64,000 nt of DNA from Piper betle (Eukaryota; Streptophyta; Magnoliopsida; Piperales; Piperaceae), in NCBI GenBank assembly GCA_033002965.1, contig JAURVB010012425.1:62001-126000 (forward strand), given 5' to 3'. The position numbers were made by a program, and so were the translations under genes. How positions within the stretch are numbered: the stretch's first letter is position 1; each line of letters opens with the position of its first letter. The notes beneath the pieces were generated by a model. That model was not told where the DNA came from and did no database searches. It saw only the letters and a list, made by a program, of their open reading frames with translations. Shown piece by piece: positions 1-13,557 of this stretch.

Positions 1-1555
1 CAATTGCTGGATCGAATAGGTTCAAACTGGTTGATGACCGATTCATGGCTTATTTTGAATTGTAAGTTTAATAAAATTGCATGTGTTTTTGTGGAATTTA
101 GTTTATCAAAGATAATCAAATCAAACGTTTTTTATATCAAAATGTATTTAACTGTAAAATAAAGTATTTTTAAGCAAGTTTTATTAAAAAAACTATTTAA
201 TTGTTAAAGTTTTCTTTGATATATTATCAATTTAGATTTTTTATTTACTTACTTCCTAGTTTGTAACATTAGTTTACCATAATTTAGATGGTTAGAATAT
301 TTTATATTTTGTGAGTAAAAGTTAATTTATGATATATAAAATGGTGAAATTTTAACTATTGATTAACTGTTTAACCATTAATAAAACTTGATTATCGCAT
401 AACCTTTTTAACTTGGTTAATTAATGACTTGATTATAGTAAAAAATTTTAAACCGATAAATAATTATGGTGGATGTCGTAATTAAAACGCCCACACATCA
501 TGTATGTTCCTCGGAATTAAAATTATTCCATCAAAATGTGTATCCATTAATTTGGAATACTTTTATTCGAGTTGCTTGTTCTGATTTGATCGTTCATGCA
601 AGCAACATGTGACCAAACCACATAGTTTTAATTAAACTCTATTTTGATGATAAAATTCCTCTACTTGACTTCATAGTTTATAACCTTAGCAATTTGCTCG
701 ACTTGGCATGTCATGGAGCGGAGTTGACTCGGAGTCAAATTCCAAGCCGACTAGGAGTCATTTATGTTAAATTATTAATTATATAGATAAAAATTATACA
801 AAATGAATATATATTACTCTTTTAAAACTTGAAATCAATAAATATATAATTTATGTTACTTAAAAATATTAATTTAGTTAATATAAAAGAAAATTAGTAT
901 GTTTTGATAACTTTTATTACATGACTTGTGGAATCAATTACTAAATCAGCCACTATGGAATCAAGTGAAATCTAACTCGGCAAATCATAAAATCAAGTCG
1001 ACTCGGGGAGTTTTTAGAGTCATATAATTAAATCTAACCTAAGGCCCTCCCAGCCTAATTTTATGGGTAAATTTGTATTGAGAAGACTTAATGATGGCTC
1101 CAACTAATAAAATATTTGTAAAATATCATTAATTTTCTTATACTGCAAATAAATTAATAGTTAAATAAAATACAAGTTATATTTTTGTTAATCTCAAGTC
1201 CAAGAAAAGAAATATATATATTCATTGACCAACCGCCATTATAGTTAAATATATTGCAAGTAATCTCAATCTTAGGCAAAAAACATATTTATTGGCTAAC
1301 TTGTAATCCAATAGCTCACATTAAATATAACTAATAAAAGAGTATTAATTAAGTGATACTATTTTTTCTATATAATAACTCCAAATCAAGTCGAGTCATC
1401 TCTATTTCATACCCACCTAAACTGACCCACTAATTTGAACTACAGATGCAACAAGTTCAGCTTTAAATTATCTTGTGGGGGAAAAAACATGATGGGATTT
1501 AAATGTTAATGAATGATAAACACAAATTGACTCTTATATATAAAAGAAGAATTCA
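1..1555. other. AT-rich intergenic DNA, no gene seen
   Basis: This stretch is strongly AT-rich with frequent stops in all frames and no open frame of coding character. There are scattered fragments of the GAGTC/ACTCGG type (for example near 720-760 and 960-1020), which resemble decayed transposon ends found elsewhere in the window. I see no RNA gene. Confidence 0.6.
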
Positions 1556-1559
1556 ATAG

Positions 1560-2054
1560 TGATTTCTGATTAAAATTAAGAGATTTAACCGATCAAAATA
1601 TATACAACAAAAATAAAAATTAAGTTAAATTATTATACTTCATTTTCTCATTCAATTAAGACTATCATTAAAGTTAGTCCAAAAATTTTTTTTTATCAGT
1701 TAATGATAGGTTAACTATAAAATTTAAGTTTATATGTAACATAAACATGCATTGTGCAATCATGCATGCGCTATCTTGCCTGGTTGGATTCAAATGGCAA
1801 CACAAATTATGGTCTACACAAACCCGACATTACTAATCCTAACCACTCTATCGAATATCCAACTCTATTATTATTTCTCAATCCTATATAGATTATCATT
1901 AGGCAAGTTGTTACACCATGCACAATTAATATTATAAATAAATTTTAATTTTGTAGATAAATTTTAGTTGAATAGTTAGGTAAACTTTAATATCTAATAA
2001 ATTAGATATAAATTCGGATTGACTCTAAAAATAGTTCCTAATTGAATTATAAGG

Positions 2055-2092
<38 letters not shown>

Positions 2093-2990
2093 TTTTAAAT
2101 ATTTTTGATTAGTTAAATCTTCTAGTTTTAATCAGAGGCTAGTAATGAATTCCAATTTTATTAATATGAGTAGAATCATATAATTATAATTAATTATTGT
2201 ATTAAATTTTTATCGTAAACCCGAACCCGTACACGTGGGAGCCTTTCGTGAAAGACTTGCCCTTTTTCCCCCTAAATTGAGATTGTTTATAAGCAACATT
2301 GAAATTCTTTGTGTGCTTATCTTCAAAACATGTCTCAAAAATAAAACAAAGAAACTAACAAAGAAAAAGAACCAAATTTTATTCCCATATTGTTGGCAGC
2401 CAATCTGGCACCATTGCCTTTTCACATTCAACCTCTTTTTTTCTCAATAAAAACAAAGTTAGGAAGACAAGGGAAATATAATTTCATGCTAAGGTTGCCA
2501 TGGAATTATAAGAATTCAATCTTTCTTAATGATAATATGCTTTTTTATCAACAAAATAATACACATCATATACATACATATCCTTTGACCTACTTATATA
2601 ACTGCCAGAAGCATATATGTGGAACATATTTTTGTCCCTGGTGATTCAAATGTGAACACACCAAGAAGGATTACCTTCCTGGAATTGCACCTTGTGGATT
2701 AACATACAAAGAAAACCAAATAATTGGATTATGATCAACTAATTATTAATTATTTATATATCTACTTGCCAATTTTATTAGGGGATTTAATTTGTCTTCT
2801 TGCAGAAAAAATGTACAAATATTTGATGTTTTAAGCCATTTGAATATGAAAGAAAACAAGCCTTCTAAATTTCAGTTTCACCACAAGATAAACATTTTCA
2901 TGTTTTAAGTTGACAAGGCAACTGGTTATATATTGTATGAATGGATTTCTTGCAAGTCTTGAGAATTGTAAATGTGACACACATGGTTGT
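1560..2990. repeat. Duplicated AT-rich block, copy 1
   Basis: This block recurs at 5240-6770, and its second half recurs again from about 6860. Shared landmarks are the CCCGTACACGTGGG segment near 2226, the CAAAACATGTCTCA segment near 2325 and the AGGAAGACAAGGG segment near 2461. The short open frames in it are not coding: they end at different points in each copy. A 27-bp (AT)n run lies at 2059-2085. The copies differ by many substitutions and small indels, so the duplication is not recent. Confidence 0.75.
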
Positions 2991-4260
2991 GTGTTTTTTA
3001 AAAAAATTAGACAAGTTATCTTTATTATCTAATCGTCTAAATTAGACAAGTTTTTTAAAAAAATTAGACAAGTTATATAATTATTAGGTTATATTAACTT
3101 GAGCTAACGTAAAACTATTAATACAAGATATTATTAATAATTTGTTCACCTACAAAAACGGGGAAAATTACACATGATTCATGAGTGGCCATCAATTACA
3201 CTTTGTATATAAATTCTTAAATTTCCAATAAATAACCGAAAAAAAACACGAAATTCTGAATTATGGGTTGTCTTCCTTGAATGTGATCAATGGCTATTAG
3301 GGGTGCTAATAGCTCAATCAAGTTCTTTCAACTAAAAGTTAGACTAGAATCAAACGTGCATGACTACACCTGATTCATTCGGCTCGAACCTGATAATTTA
3401 CATAATATGCAATAATTCACATGTTTTTTATATAACCATTTATGTAAAATATAAAAAGAATGATAAATATAATCATATTGAGATGATAGTTTTACATGAT
3501 AATATGAGAATTGTGTTCACAAATTGGCATATAATTAAAAGAAAATTTAACTATTAAAACTTTCATAATTAATTTTGTCTTAAGTTACTCATAAAAAATA
3601 ATTTGAATAATGCTCATTTTTTCCCGTGTTCGACTTGATTTGAACTCTTTTGAGCTCGATTCGAACTCGAAATAAACGAATCGAGCTTGAGCATAGTTAG
3701 ACTCGGCTCGGCTCGCTCAATTAGCACCCATGAACAGGTTATGACCATCAAAATATTTTCCTCCTTTCCAAAGAGATTTCGGTTCATAATTAATTAAACA
3801 TAAAATGCTCATTAATCCAACCCACAAACAATATCATTAAGGCTATAATGGTTTTCTACATCAACAGTTTTCCATGTGCACATGATGACAAAGTATAATG
3901 GTTCTTATCAACATGACACTTTCAATTGACGAGAAAATAAAAGTCACATAGAAAATTATGAGCCAGCAATTACCAACAGACTCATGCAGAAGAAAACAAA
4001 GTTAGATACAATTACCAACAGACTCATGTAGTTCCACTGGTTTAATCTGGAAGGCCTTCTGATATTACGCACAATATCTTCCAGATAAAACCAATGAGAA
4101 TTTCAAGTTGATAACCATAAGCCGGCACTGTATACATATAGTCAATATTCGAGAGCTATTTTTCTACAGATATATCCAACATTTTACAAATAAACAACCC
4201 TTTTTTTCTTGTCAAGCAGACCATACATTTCTTGGTTAATCTCATTTGACCTCGTGATAA
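2990..4260. repeat. Segment duplicated at 7790-8945
   Basis: This block, including the MITE-like element, is repeated about 4.7 kb downstream. From 3735 to 4250 the two copies are nearly identical (for example the run GAGCCAGCAATTACCAACAG at 3961 and again near 8661). Similarity is lower within the MITE-like part. No gene is evident. Confidence 0.75.
3299..3730. mobile_element. MITE-like element with inverted ends, copy 1
   Basis: The segment begins AGGGGTGCTAAT and ends ATTAGCACCCA, so its ends are inverted repeats of about ten bases. The imperfect match continues inward as GAGC and CTCG motifs. Its interior is AT-rich with no coding frame. About 430 bp with short inverted ends fits a non-autonomous DNA transposon, possibly hAT-like. 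I could not see a clear target duplication, so the family is uncertain. A diverged second copy lies at 8021-8432. Confidence 0.5.
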
Positions 4261-5239
4261 ACACTACTGTTTCACTGTTCCATTTTCATGTTTTAAGTTT
4301 ACAACTCAGCTGGTTATATATGGTATGAATGGGTTTGTTGCAAGTCTTGAGAATTATGGAGTTTTTTTTTAAGTCTTAATAAGTACTGAATTGTAAATGT
4401 AACACACATGGTGTTGTGTATGTGCGTGTGTGTGTGTTTTTTTGAAAAAAAATGCTAGTTATCTACATCATCTGGCCGTATTAACTTGAGCTGACATAAT
4501 AACATTAATACAAGATAATATTATTCTCCTATCAAAACGGAAATAACTTAGTTGGCTGCCTATTTGTTTAACCATGAGAGAAAGGAGGGGAAACTAAAGA
4601 AAAGAGAACAAACAAAATTAACAAGGTTCAATGGCCATCCAAATCCATGCAAGATTATTAGTTTAGTTCTCATGCATTAGAAAATTATAAACAGTAATTT
4701 AATTTAGGAGTCGAAGGTGATTCGGTGGCCATCATTTTGTAAAGAAATTCTTAAATTTCCAAAAAAACCCGGACAATCACTTGCCTGAAGAATGCCAAAA
4801 TGTAATATAAATGTGTTGTGAACAATGTGGAATGATTGTGTATGTGTTAATGTCAAAATGAAAAGTTTAGAAAGTAGTGAGTTTGTTTTTATAAAACGTG
4901 AAATGTTTACACGTTGTATAAATTTTTCAATGTCCCAAGTAAACAGGAGACTATTGGATTTTCTCCAAAAATCTTAGACTCATTTGTAACATGGACTCAT
5001 TTAAGCATTTAAGATCTCTTATTCGTTTGAATTCATCCTTAGGAGTCTGCATATGTTTTTGAATATTTTTATCACCGAATTAGAATTCCTCAGGTTTCTG
5101 TCTTCTAATGCGTTGAATGATGTAGGTGCATGTGAATTAGTTTTATATGTTAATGGATTATAAATCAATATCTCAAAGTTTATCATTTTAATTTGGTTCG
5201 CAAGTGAGTCGAATCGGGGTGTTACATCGTTGGACTCTC

Positions 5240-6770
5240 AGTAAAAATTAGATATTTAACCAATCAAAATATTACAAAAATAAAAATTAAGTTAAATTAT
5301 TATAGTCCATTTTCTCATTTAATTAAGACTATCATTAAAGTTAGTGCAATTTTTTTTAAAATTTAATGGCAGTTTATCTATAAAATTAAAGTTTATATGT
5401 AATATAAACATGCATGGTGAGATCATGCATGCACTCTCTTGCCTAGTTGGATGCAAGTCACAACACAAATTATGTTCTACACAAACCCAATATTGCTAAT
5501 CCTAACCAATCTATCGAATATCCAACTCTATCATTATTTCTCAATCCTATATATATTATAATTAGGCAAGTTGTTACACCATGCACAATTAATATTATAA
5601 ATAAAATTTAATTTTATAGATAAATTTTGGTTGAATAATAAGATAAACTATAATATTTAATAAATTAGATATAAATTCTGATTGACTCTATCGATAGTTC
5701 CTAATTGAATGATAAGGCATACTATATATAATAATTTTTTTATTTTTTATATATTTTTGAGTGGTTAAATCTTCTACTTTTAATTAGAGGCTAATATTGA
5801 ATTCCTATTTTATTAATATGAGCAGAATCATATAATTATAATTAATTATTGTATTAAATTTTCATCATAAACCTGAACCCGTACACGTGGGTGCCTTTCG
5901 TGACAGACTTTCCTTTTTCCCCCCAAAGTTGAGATTTTTTACATGCAACATTGAAAGTCTTTGTGTGCTTATCTTCAAAACATGTCTCAAACTAAACAAA
6001 GAAACAAATAAAGAAAAAGAACCAAATTTTATTCCCATATTGTTGGCAGCCAATCTGGTGGCACCAATGCCTTTTCACATTCAACCTCTTTTTTTCTCAA
6101 TAAAAACAAAGTTAGGAAGACAAGGGAAATATAATTTCATGCTAAGGTTGCCATGGAATTATAAGAATTCAATCCACCTTAATGATAATGTTCTTTTTTA
6201 TCAACAAAATAATACACATCATATACATACATTTCCTTTGACCTACTTATATTACTGCCAGAAGTATATATGTGGAACATATTTTGTTCATGGTGATTCA
6301 AATGTGAACACACCAAGAAGGCTTACCTTCCTGGAATTGCACCATGTGGATTAACAAACAAAGAAAACCAATTAATTGGATTATGATCAACTAATTATTA
6401 ATTATTTATATATCTATCTACAATTTTAATTAGGGGATTTAATTTGTCTTCTTGCAGAAAAAATGTACAAATATTTGATGTTTCTACCCATTTGAATATG
6501 AAAGAAAACAAGCCTTCTAAATTTTAGTTTGACCACGAGATAAACACTGCTGTTTCACTGTTTCATTTTCATTGTTTTAAGTTTACAACTCAGCTGGTTA
6601 TGTATTGTATGATTGGGTTTTTGTAAGTCTCGAGAATTATGGTGTTTTTTAAGTCTTAATAAGTTCTGAATTATAAATGTCACACACATGGTGTTGTGTA
6701 TGTGTGCATGTGTGTGTGTGTTTTTTTAAAAAGGCTACTTATCTTCATCATCTAATCGGGTCTTAGGATT
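5240..6770. repeat. Duplicated AT-rich block, copy 2
   Basis: This is collinear with 1560-2990 at an offset of about 3.66 kb. A longer pseudo-open frame at 5887-6354 exists only because stops present in copy 1 are absent here; its composition is not that of a protein gene. The copy ends next to a large inverted repeat at 6655-6846, after which copy 3 begins. Confidence 0.75.
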
Positions 6771-6846
6771 TTTTTTCAAAAAAAACACATACGCGTGCAC
6801 ATACACAACACCATGTATGTCACATTTATAATTTAGTTCTTAGGTC
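6655..6846. repeat. Inverted repeat at the junction of two duplicated blocks
   Basis: The left arm (about 6658-6727) contains AATTATAAATGTCACACACA and ATGGTGTTGTGTATGTG. The right arm (about 6772-6846) carries the reverse complement in the matching order, ending near TTATAATTTAGTTCTTAGG. The arms are about 70 bp and imperfect, and the spacer is roughly 45 bp. The whole could fold into a long hairpin. It sits exactly between block copies 2 and 3. Confidence 0.7.
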
Positions 6847-6859
6847 ATATTAACTCTAA

Positions 6860-8945
6860 CTTTAAAGATAATTCCTAATTGAATGATAAGACATGCTATA
6901 TATAATAATTTGATTTTATTTTTTTGTATTTTTATTAATTAAATCTCCTACTTTTAATTGAGTCCACTATTAAATTCCTATTTTCTTAATACGAGTATAA
7001 TCATATAATTATAATTAATTATTGTATTAAATTTTCATCATAAACCCGAACCCATACACATGGGAGCCTTTCGTGACAGACTTGCCTGTCTTTTTCCCTA
7101 AACTGAGATAGTTTATCATGCAACATTGAAATTCTTTGTGTGCTTATCTTCAAAACATGTCTCACAAGTAAAACAAGGAAACAAAGAAACAAAGAAAGAA
7201 ACAGAACCAAATTTTATTCCCATATTGTTGGCAGCCAATCTGGCCCCAATTTCTTTTCACTTTCAACCTCTTTTTTCTGAATAAAAACAAAGTTAGGAAG
7301 ACAAAGAATATACATACATATCCTTTGACCTACTTATATAGCTGCCAGAAGCATATATGTGGAACATATTTTTGTCCCTGGTGATTCAAATGTGGACACA
7401 CCAAGAAGGATTACCTTCCTGGAATTGCACCTTGTGGATTAACATACAAAGAAAACCAAATAATTGGATTATGATCAACTAATTATTAATTATTTATATA
7501 TCTAGTTGCCAATTTTATTAGGGGATTTAATTTGTCTTCTTGCAGAAAAAATGTACAAATATTTGATGTTTCTACCCATTTGAATATGAAAGAAAACAAG
7601 CCTTCAAAATTTCAGTTTCACCACAAGATAAACTCTACTGTTTCACTGTTTCATTTTCATGTTTTAAGTTTGACAAGGCAGCCGGTTATATATTGTATGA
7701 ATGGATTGCTTGCAAGTCTTGAGAATTGTAAATGTGACACACATGGTTGTGTGTTTTTTTAAAAAAATAGACAAATTATCTTTATTATCTAATCGTCCTT
7801 ATAATTATTAGGATATATTAACTTGAGCTGACATAAAAATATTAATACAAGATATTATTAATAATTTGTTCACCTATGAAAACGGGAAAAATTACACATG
7901 ATTCATGAGTGGCCATCACTTACACTTTGTAAATAAATTCTTAAATTTCCAATAAGTATCGAAAAAAACACAAAATTCTGAATTATGGGTTGTCTTCCTT
8001 GAATGTGATCAATGGCTATTAGGGATTCTAATAGCTCAATCAAGTACATTCAACTAAAAGTTCGACTAGAATCAAAGGTGCATGACTACACCTGATTCAT
8101 TCGGCTCGAACCCAATAATTTACATTAGATGCAATAATTTATTTATTTTTTATATAGCCATTTATGTAAAATATTAAAAAAATGATAAATATAATTATAT
8201 TGTGATTACATGATAATATGAGAGTTGTATTCACAAATTGGCATATAATTAAACAAAGATTTAACTATCAAAACTTTCATAATTAATTTTATCTCAAGTT
8301 ACTCATAAAAAATAATTTGAATGACGCTCATATTACTATATTTGAACTCTTTTGAGCTCAACTCTAACTCGAAATAAACGAATCGAGTTTGAGCATAGTT
8401 GGACTCAGCTCGGCTCGCCTGAGTAGCACCCATAGATAGGTTATGACCATCAAAATATTTTCCTCCTTCCCAAAGAGATTTCGGTTCGTAATTAATTAAA
8501 CATATAATGCTCATTAATCCAACCCACAAACAATATCATTAAGGCTATAATGGTTTTCTACATCAACAGTTTTCCATGTGCACATGATGACAAAGTATAA
8601 TGGTTCTTATCAACATGACACTTTAATTGACGAGAAAATAAAAGTCACATAGAAAATTATGAGCCAGCAATTACCAACAGACTCATGCAGAAGAAAACAA
8701 AGTTAGATACAATTACCAACAGACTCATGTAGTTCCACTGGTTTAATCTGGAAGGCCTTCTGATATTACGCACAATATCTTCCAGATAAAACCAATGAGA
8801 ATTTCAAGTTGATAACCATAAGCCGGCACTGTATACATATAGTCAATATTCAAGAGCTATTTTTCTACAGATATATCCAACATTTTACAAATAAACAACC
8901 CTTTTTTTCTTGTCAAGCAGACCATACATTTCTTGGTTAATCTCA
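6860..8945. repeat. Duplicated AT-rich block, copy 3 (long copy)
   Basis: From about 6862 this matches 2020-2990 and then continues through the equivalent of 2990-4260. It is therefore the longest recurring piece, about 2.1 kb. It lacks part of the middle present in copies 1 and 2 (the stretch around 2466-2570). No gene is supported; open frames at 7019-7210, 7532-7762 and 8299-8529 are chance frames in repeat DNA. Confidence 0.7.
8021..8432. mobile_element. MITE-like element with inverted ends, copy 2
   Basis: This is the counterpart of 3299-3730 within duplicated block copy 3. It starts AGGGATTCTAATAGCTC and ends GTAGCACCCAT, so its ends are more degraded than in copy 1. It was carried by the block duplication rather than inserted independently, because the sequence on both sides is shared with copy 1. 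Confidence 0.45.
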
Positions 8946-9466
8946 TTTGTTGGCATCAGAGAGATTACCCATGTTTAGTTACTTCTTAATTAATCTTTTT
9001 TCGGTACTTTTATAATTTTTTTGGTAATTTTGTAGTTTTTTACATTATTATATAAATTTTTTATAAAATCCGAAAAGACGGCGGCACCGAAACTTCGGTC
9101 CACTGAAGAAATTCCGGTCCAGCACTGTTTGATATTTCTGTTCACGCATATGAGCCGTAACACGTAGTTTCATAAACTCTGTGCGATTGATTTTCATGGA
9201 CGGCATATTTGATGCCTTCTTTGTTGTTATGTGCAAGAATTCTTGTTTGAGGGTTGGCATGCCTGTACATGCAAGCAAATGAACAGTTTGCACACGTGAA
9301 ACATCAACAATTTATTTGATTGACCCGCAACAACAATTATCATCTCTTACGTCACTAGTTTGCATGGATTTACATAATACAATCGGTAATTAATTAACCA
9401 GAAGTTGGGTCTGTTTAAATATGTGGCTGCTGCTTCTTTGAATTGCACAATTGTATTGAGTTCCTC
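8946..9466 (+). other. Upstream region of the ABCG gene
   Basis: This is unique AT-rich sequence between the duplicated blocks and the ABCG start codon. A TTTAAATA motif at about 9415-9422 is a possible TATA element, but it lies only about 45 bases from the ATG, so the 5' UTR would be very short. The minus-strand open frame at 9048-9293 has no recognisable features and is not called. Confidence 0.4.
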
Positions 9467-12400
9467 ATGGATGTGGAGTTGGGATTCATGGTAGATGCAC
9501 CGGTGAGGCTCACATGGAGGGACCTCTCGGTCACGTTGGTGCCCCGGCGAGGCCCCCTCCACCGCGTGCTAGATGGCCTCACCGGCTGTGCCGAGCCCGG
9601 CGGCCTTACGGCCCTCATGGGCCCGTCGGGTTCGGGCAAATCCACCCTTCTTGACGCCCTCGCCGGTCGCCTTGCCACCAATGCTTTCGTCACCGGTGAA
9701 GTCCTTGTCAATGGCCGGACGTCGAAGTTATCGTTTGGTGCAGCGGTGAGTGGAGGACCATAATCATTCCAGGAAGAACTATGGCCTGTTTTATTGTAGT
9801 GATTTGACGACGACACTATTCTTTGTGTGTGCAGGCGTATGTGACACAAGATGACACGCTAATCGGCTCGCTGACGGTGAGAGAGATGATAAGATACTCG
9901 GCGAGGCTGAGGCTGCCCGACAAGATGGGGCGGTCGGAGAAGGAGGAGCTGGTGGACAGCACCATCATGGAGATGGGGCTGCAGGACTGCGCCGACACGG
10001 TGATCGGGAACTGGCATCACCGTGGAATCAGCGGCGGGGAGAAGAGGAGAGTGAGCATTGCCCTTGAGATCCTCACTAAGCCAAGGTTGCTCTTTCTTGA
10101 TGAGCCGACCAGCGGCCTGGACAGGTGTGAAACCCAGTCCTGTGTTCAGATTAAAGAAATAAGATATTCAAGCAATTAAAATACAATAAAAATAAAAATA
10201 TTGAACGGTTTTCTTTGTCAAAGAGGGCGATAATATTAATGGGTCACCCTATTTATGTGAATTACACACGCCTAAATATTTTTGGACCTCTGTGTTCCAG
10301 TGCTTCGGCGTTTTTTGTGGTGAAAACTTTAAGGAGCTTATCAAGGGATGGAAGGACGGTAATTGCATCAATTCATCAACCAAGCAGTGAAGTGTTTACG
10401 TTGTTTGATTACCTCTGTTTGCTTTCTGGTGGGAAGACCATTTATTTTGGAAGAGCAACACAGGCCAATGAGGTACATAATAAGAATTTATCTAATCTTA
10501 GAATTTGGTATTCTTTACATAGTTATAAGAATATTTTATGAGCCTAGCTTTACTGTTGTGGGTTCTTCTCTGTCTTGTTGGAAAGTCTATTTTATGTTAA
10601 TGTGATCGAAGTGGAATATAATATGGTATTGCTAACACATATTTTTCTTATATTCACAGTTTTTTGCCCAAGCTGGCTTCCCCTGTCCATCCTTCAGAAA
10701 CCCATCTGACCATTTCCTGAGATGTGTGAACTCAGATTTTGACAAAGTGAAATTGATCTCAAAAGAATCAAACATGGGAATTAAGGTATATATATACATC
10801 ATCACATCAAGCAATTTCTTCAACATGCTTGTTAATGGATAATAACTGACCTTAAATTCGTGTCTTTAAGCTCCAAACCGACGAAGATGATCCTTTGGCA
10901 ACTACCACTGCCCATGAAGCAATTCAGAGATTGATTCAATATTATTCATCTTCTCCATATTACCAACTGGTTCAAGAGAAAGTAGAGGGGATTGCACAAG
11001 ATGTAAGAAATTATTCAATCTTATTCATGATTGAGTTAGAATCAAAATATGAATCTGATGTAAATTGTAAACTGGTTGCATTCTTTTTTGGCAGAGAGGA
11101 GATGTGCCAGATTTGGCAGGGAGTGAAGCAAGCTTCTTCATGCAGGCTTGTACATTGACACAGAGATCTTTTGTGAACATGTCAAGAGATTTTGGCTATT
11201 ACTGGCTAAGACTGGCCATGTATGTTGCTCTTTCCATCTGCATTGGCTTCACCTTCTTGGATGTGGGCACTCGCTATGATTCTATACAGGCATGACTTCA
11301 AATTCAATCCTATAGTCATATACACATAAAAAATATATGGGAAAGGCATAAGCCTACATCTTTTAAACATGTGTTTGAATGCTAATGTGTTGTCTCTTAT
11401 AATGTAACTTACTTCTTCTTGATACAGGCAAGGGCATCTTGTTCCTCCTTCATATTGGGATTCCTCACATTCATGTCCATTGGAGGATTTCCTTCCTTTG
11501 TGGAAGACATGAAGGTTAGGTCTTTCACCAATCAATAAGAAAGAATTTTTCGATAGTGCCGCAAACGAGTCCGAGCTGAGTCGAATGCATTGTTTTTGTA
11601 GCTTGTTTTCTTACTAACCAATCTACATCTTTGCAAGTCAAGCTCAAGCAGCTTGAGAACATGTTCAAGTGTTCAAGCTAAATTTGTGTTTGATTAGGCT
11701 AGTTTGAAATCGAGTCAAATTGAGCCCTTGAATAGCTCAACCTAGTTCAAATTAATCTCTTATCCTAAGGTTTTTCTAAGAAAAATTAGGGGTTTTAGAC
11801 CTACATTATGTATAGGGCCCAAATGGTTTGTAAATTTCCGTTAGACATAGATACTAAGAAATTAAGTTAGATGATTTGGGCTCAAGTGTTGGACCTCAAA
11901 TATATCAAACTAAAGTTTCAATCCAAGCCGAGTCAAACTGAACACTTGTCTGTTTGTATTCAAGCTCTATTCATAGTTAACCAAGCTGCTAATTTAAAGG
12001 TAAGCATTTATTTGAACTCCAGCATTAACAATAAGCATGATTTGCAACCAATCGAGCTAAACATATTTTTCTTGAGAGCTAGCTTGGTATGATTATGCCC
12101 CCAATTTATAGGATATGGTCCATCTCTTCCATATGTAGCTTAACTCTCTATTTTGTGGTCACAAAAGAATCTACAAGCCACTTCAGCAGTTCAGCTTATT
12201 GTTTGAAAAATATTAGAAGATTGTCAAATACAGTGAACAAATATTTATTTTGCTAATAACTAGCTTACCACCAATTGCAGGTCTTCCAAAGAGAGAGGAT
12301 GAATGGACACTATGGTGTGACAGCGTTTGTGCTTGGCAACACACTCTCAGCAATGCCCTTCCTCATTTTGATAGCTCTAGTGTCTGGAACCATATGTTAC

Positions 12401-13352
12401 TACATGGTTGATTTTCATCCAGGATTTGGCCACTATATCTACTTCCTCTTGTGCCTCTTTGCAAGTGTTGCAGTTGTTGAAAGCTTGATGATGGCCATCG
12501 CTAGTATTGTTCCCAACTTCCTCATGGGTATCATGATTGGTGCTAGCCTCCAGGTCAATATCAACCATATGTTAAAAGCACATATTTTTTCCTTCTTATT
12601 CTTTCACATTATCCCCAAAAGAGGGAGAAACATTGAGTAATCTAAGATCCATGTAATCACAAATAGTACGGTTTTGATAGTCGGATGCTCTTTCTGATGC
12701 TAACCCCTCCTCATTTTTCTGGGCTTGGAGAGTGGCAATGTAGGAGCATTGACAGAGTTGTGTGTTAAAAACACATTAATAATTATTTTTGCTGATTTTA
12801 TCATGACTTGCTGACCTTGGACTGTTGCAATGGATGCAGGGCTTCTTCATGCTGGTGTGTGGATTTTTCAGACTTCCAAACAACATTCCAAAACCTGTTT
12901 TGAGATATCCAATGACTTATATCAGCTTCCTTTACTGGGCAAATCAGGTAAAGCATTCTTCCCCTTTCTTTCTAAAGCCCTTAAAAAATCTTCTATGCAA
13001 CAGTGGTCATCCAATCATGTGTTTGCTGCAGGGACAATACAAAAATGATTTTAAGGGATTGATGTTCGAAAACCAAAGGCCAGAGCTACCAAAGTTTACT
13101 GGAGAATCAGCTCTTGAAAATGTGTTTCAGGTTGATCTAAGCAGATCAAAGTGGTGGGATCTGTACGTCATCTTTAGCATGATCATAATTTACAGGATAT
13201 TGTTCTTTGTCATGATCAAGATCAGTGAAGATGTAGCCCCATTGGTTAGAGGTTTCCTCGCAAGGAGAAGGCTGCAACAGAAGGATAGAAACAAGACCAT
13301 GAATTCCCATGATCATAACCAATTTCCCATCAGCATAACAGAAAGCTCCTAG
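9467..13352 (+). CDS. Half-size ABC transporter, subfamily G (ABCG11/12/15 clade)
   Basis: Ten exons are supported by phase and by protein similarity: 9467-9745, 9835-10124, 10301-10472, 10660-10785, 10871-11002, 11095-11289, 11428-11514, 12281-12553, 12840-12947 and 13032-13352. They sum to 1983 nt, or 660 residues, the usual size for this family. The nucleotide-binding domain comes first. It has Walker [10 protein letters not shown] (52-60), the Q-loop in AYVTQDD (about 94-100), signature GISGGEKRR (157-165), Walker B LLFLDE (178-183) and the H-loop in IASIHQPSS (about 211-219). The membrane domain follows from about residue 350, with [15 protein letters not shown] and [13 protein letters not shown] landmarks. 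The ATG is chosen because [17 protein letters not shown] fits the family N-terminus; the upstream in-frame codon is TTG. Close relatives export cuticular lipids or related compounds at the plasma membrane as homo- or heterodimers; the substrate here is inferred only. The exon 6/7 intron starts with GC instead of GT. Confidence 0.93.
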
Positions 13353-13557
13353 GACATAAACTGAAAAGACCATACCTGATTTTTATGTACTTTCTTTCGT
13401 TCTTTCATTTGTTGGTTATTTTACTGCAATGCAAGCTGGTCATTGGAGGAATTTTGTTACTTTTGGCCAAGATAATCCACGAGTTATTTGCAACTCTCAC
13501 CTCACAAACAACAAAACAAAAGCTTTGAGAATGGCCACTTAATCAACTGAGAGCAAC

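Noticed and set aside
9048..9293. Minus-strand 81-codon open frame upstream of ABCG
   Set aside because: No recognisable motif, no supporting neighbour exon, and it lies in the probable promoter.
11540..12110. A separate MITE inside ABCG intron 7
   Set aside because: GAGTC/CAAGCT-rich motifs suggest old transposon DNA, but I could not find matching inverted ends or a target duplication.
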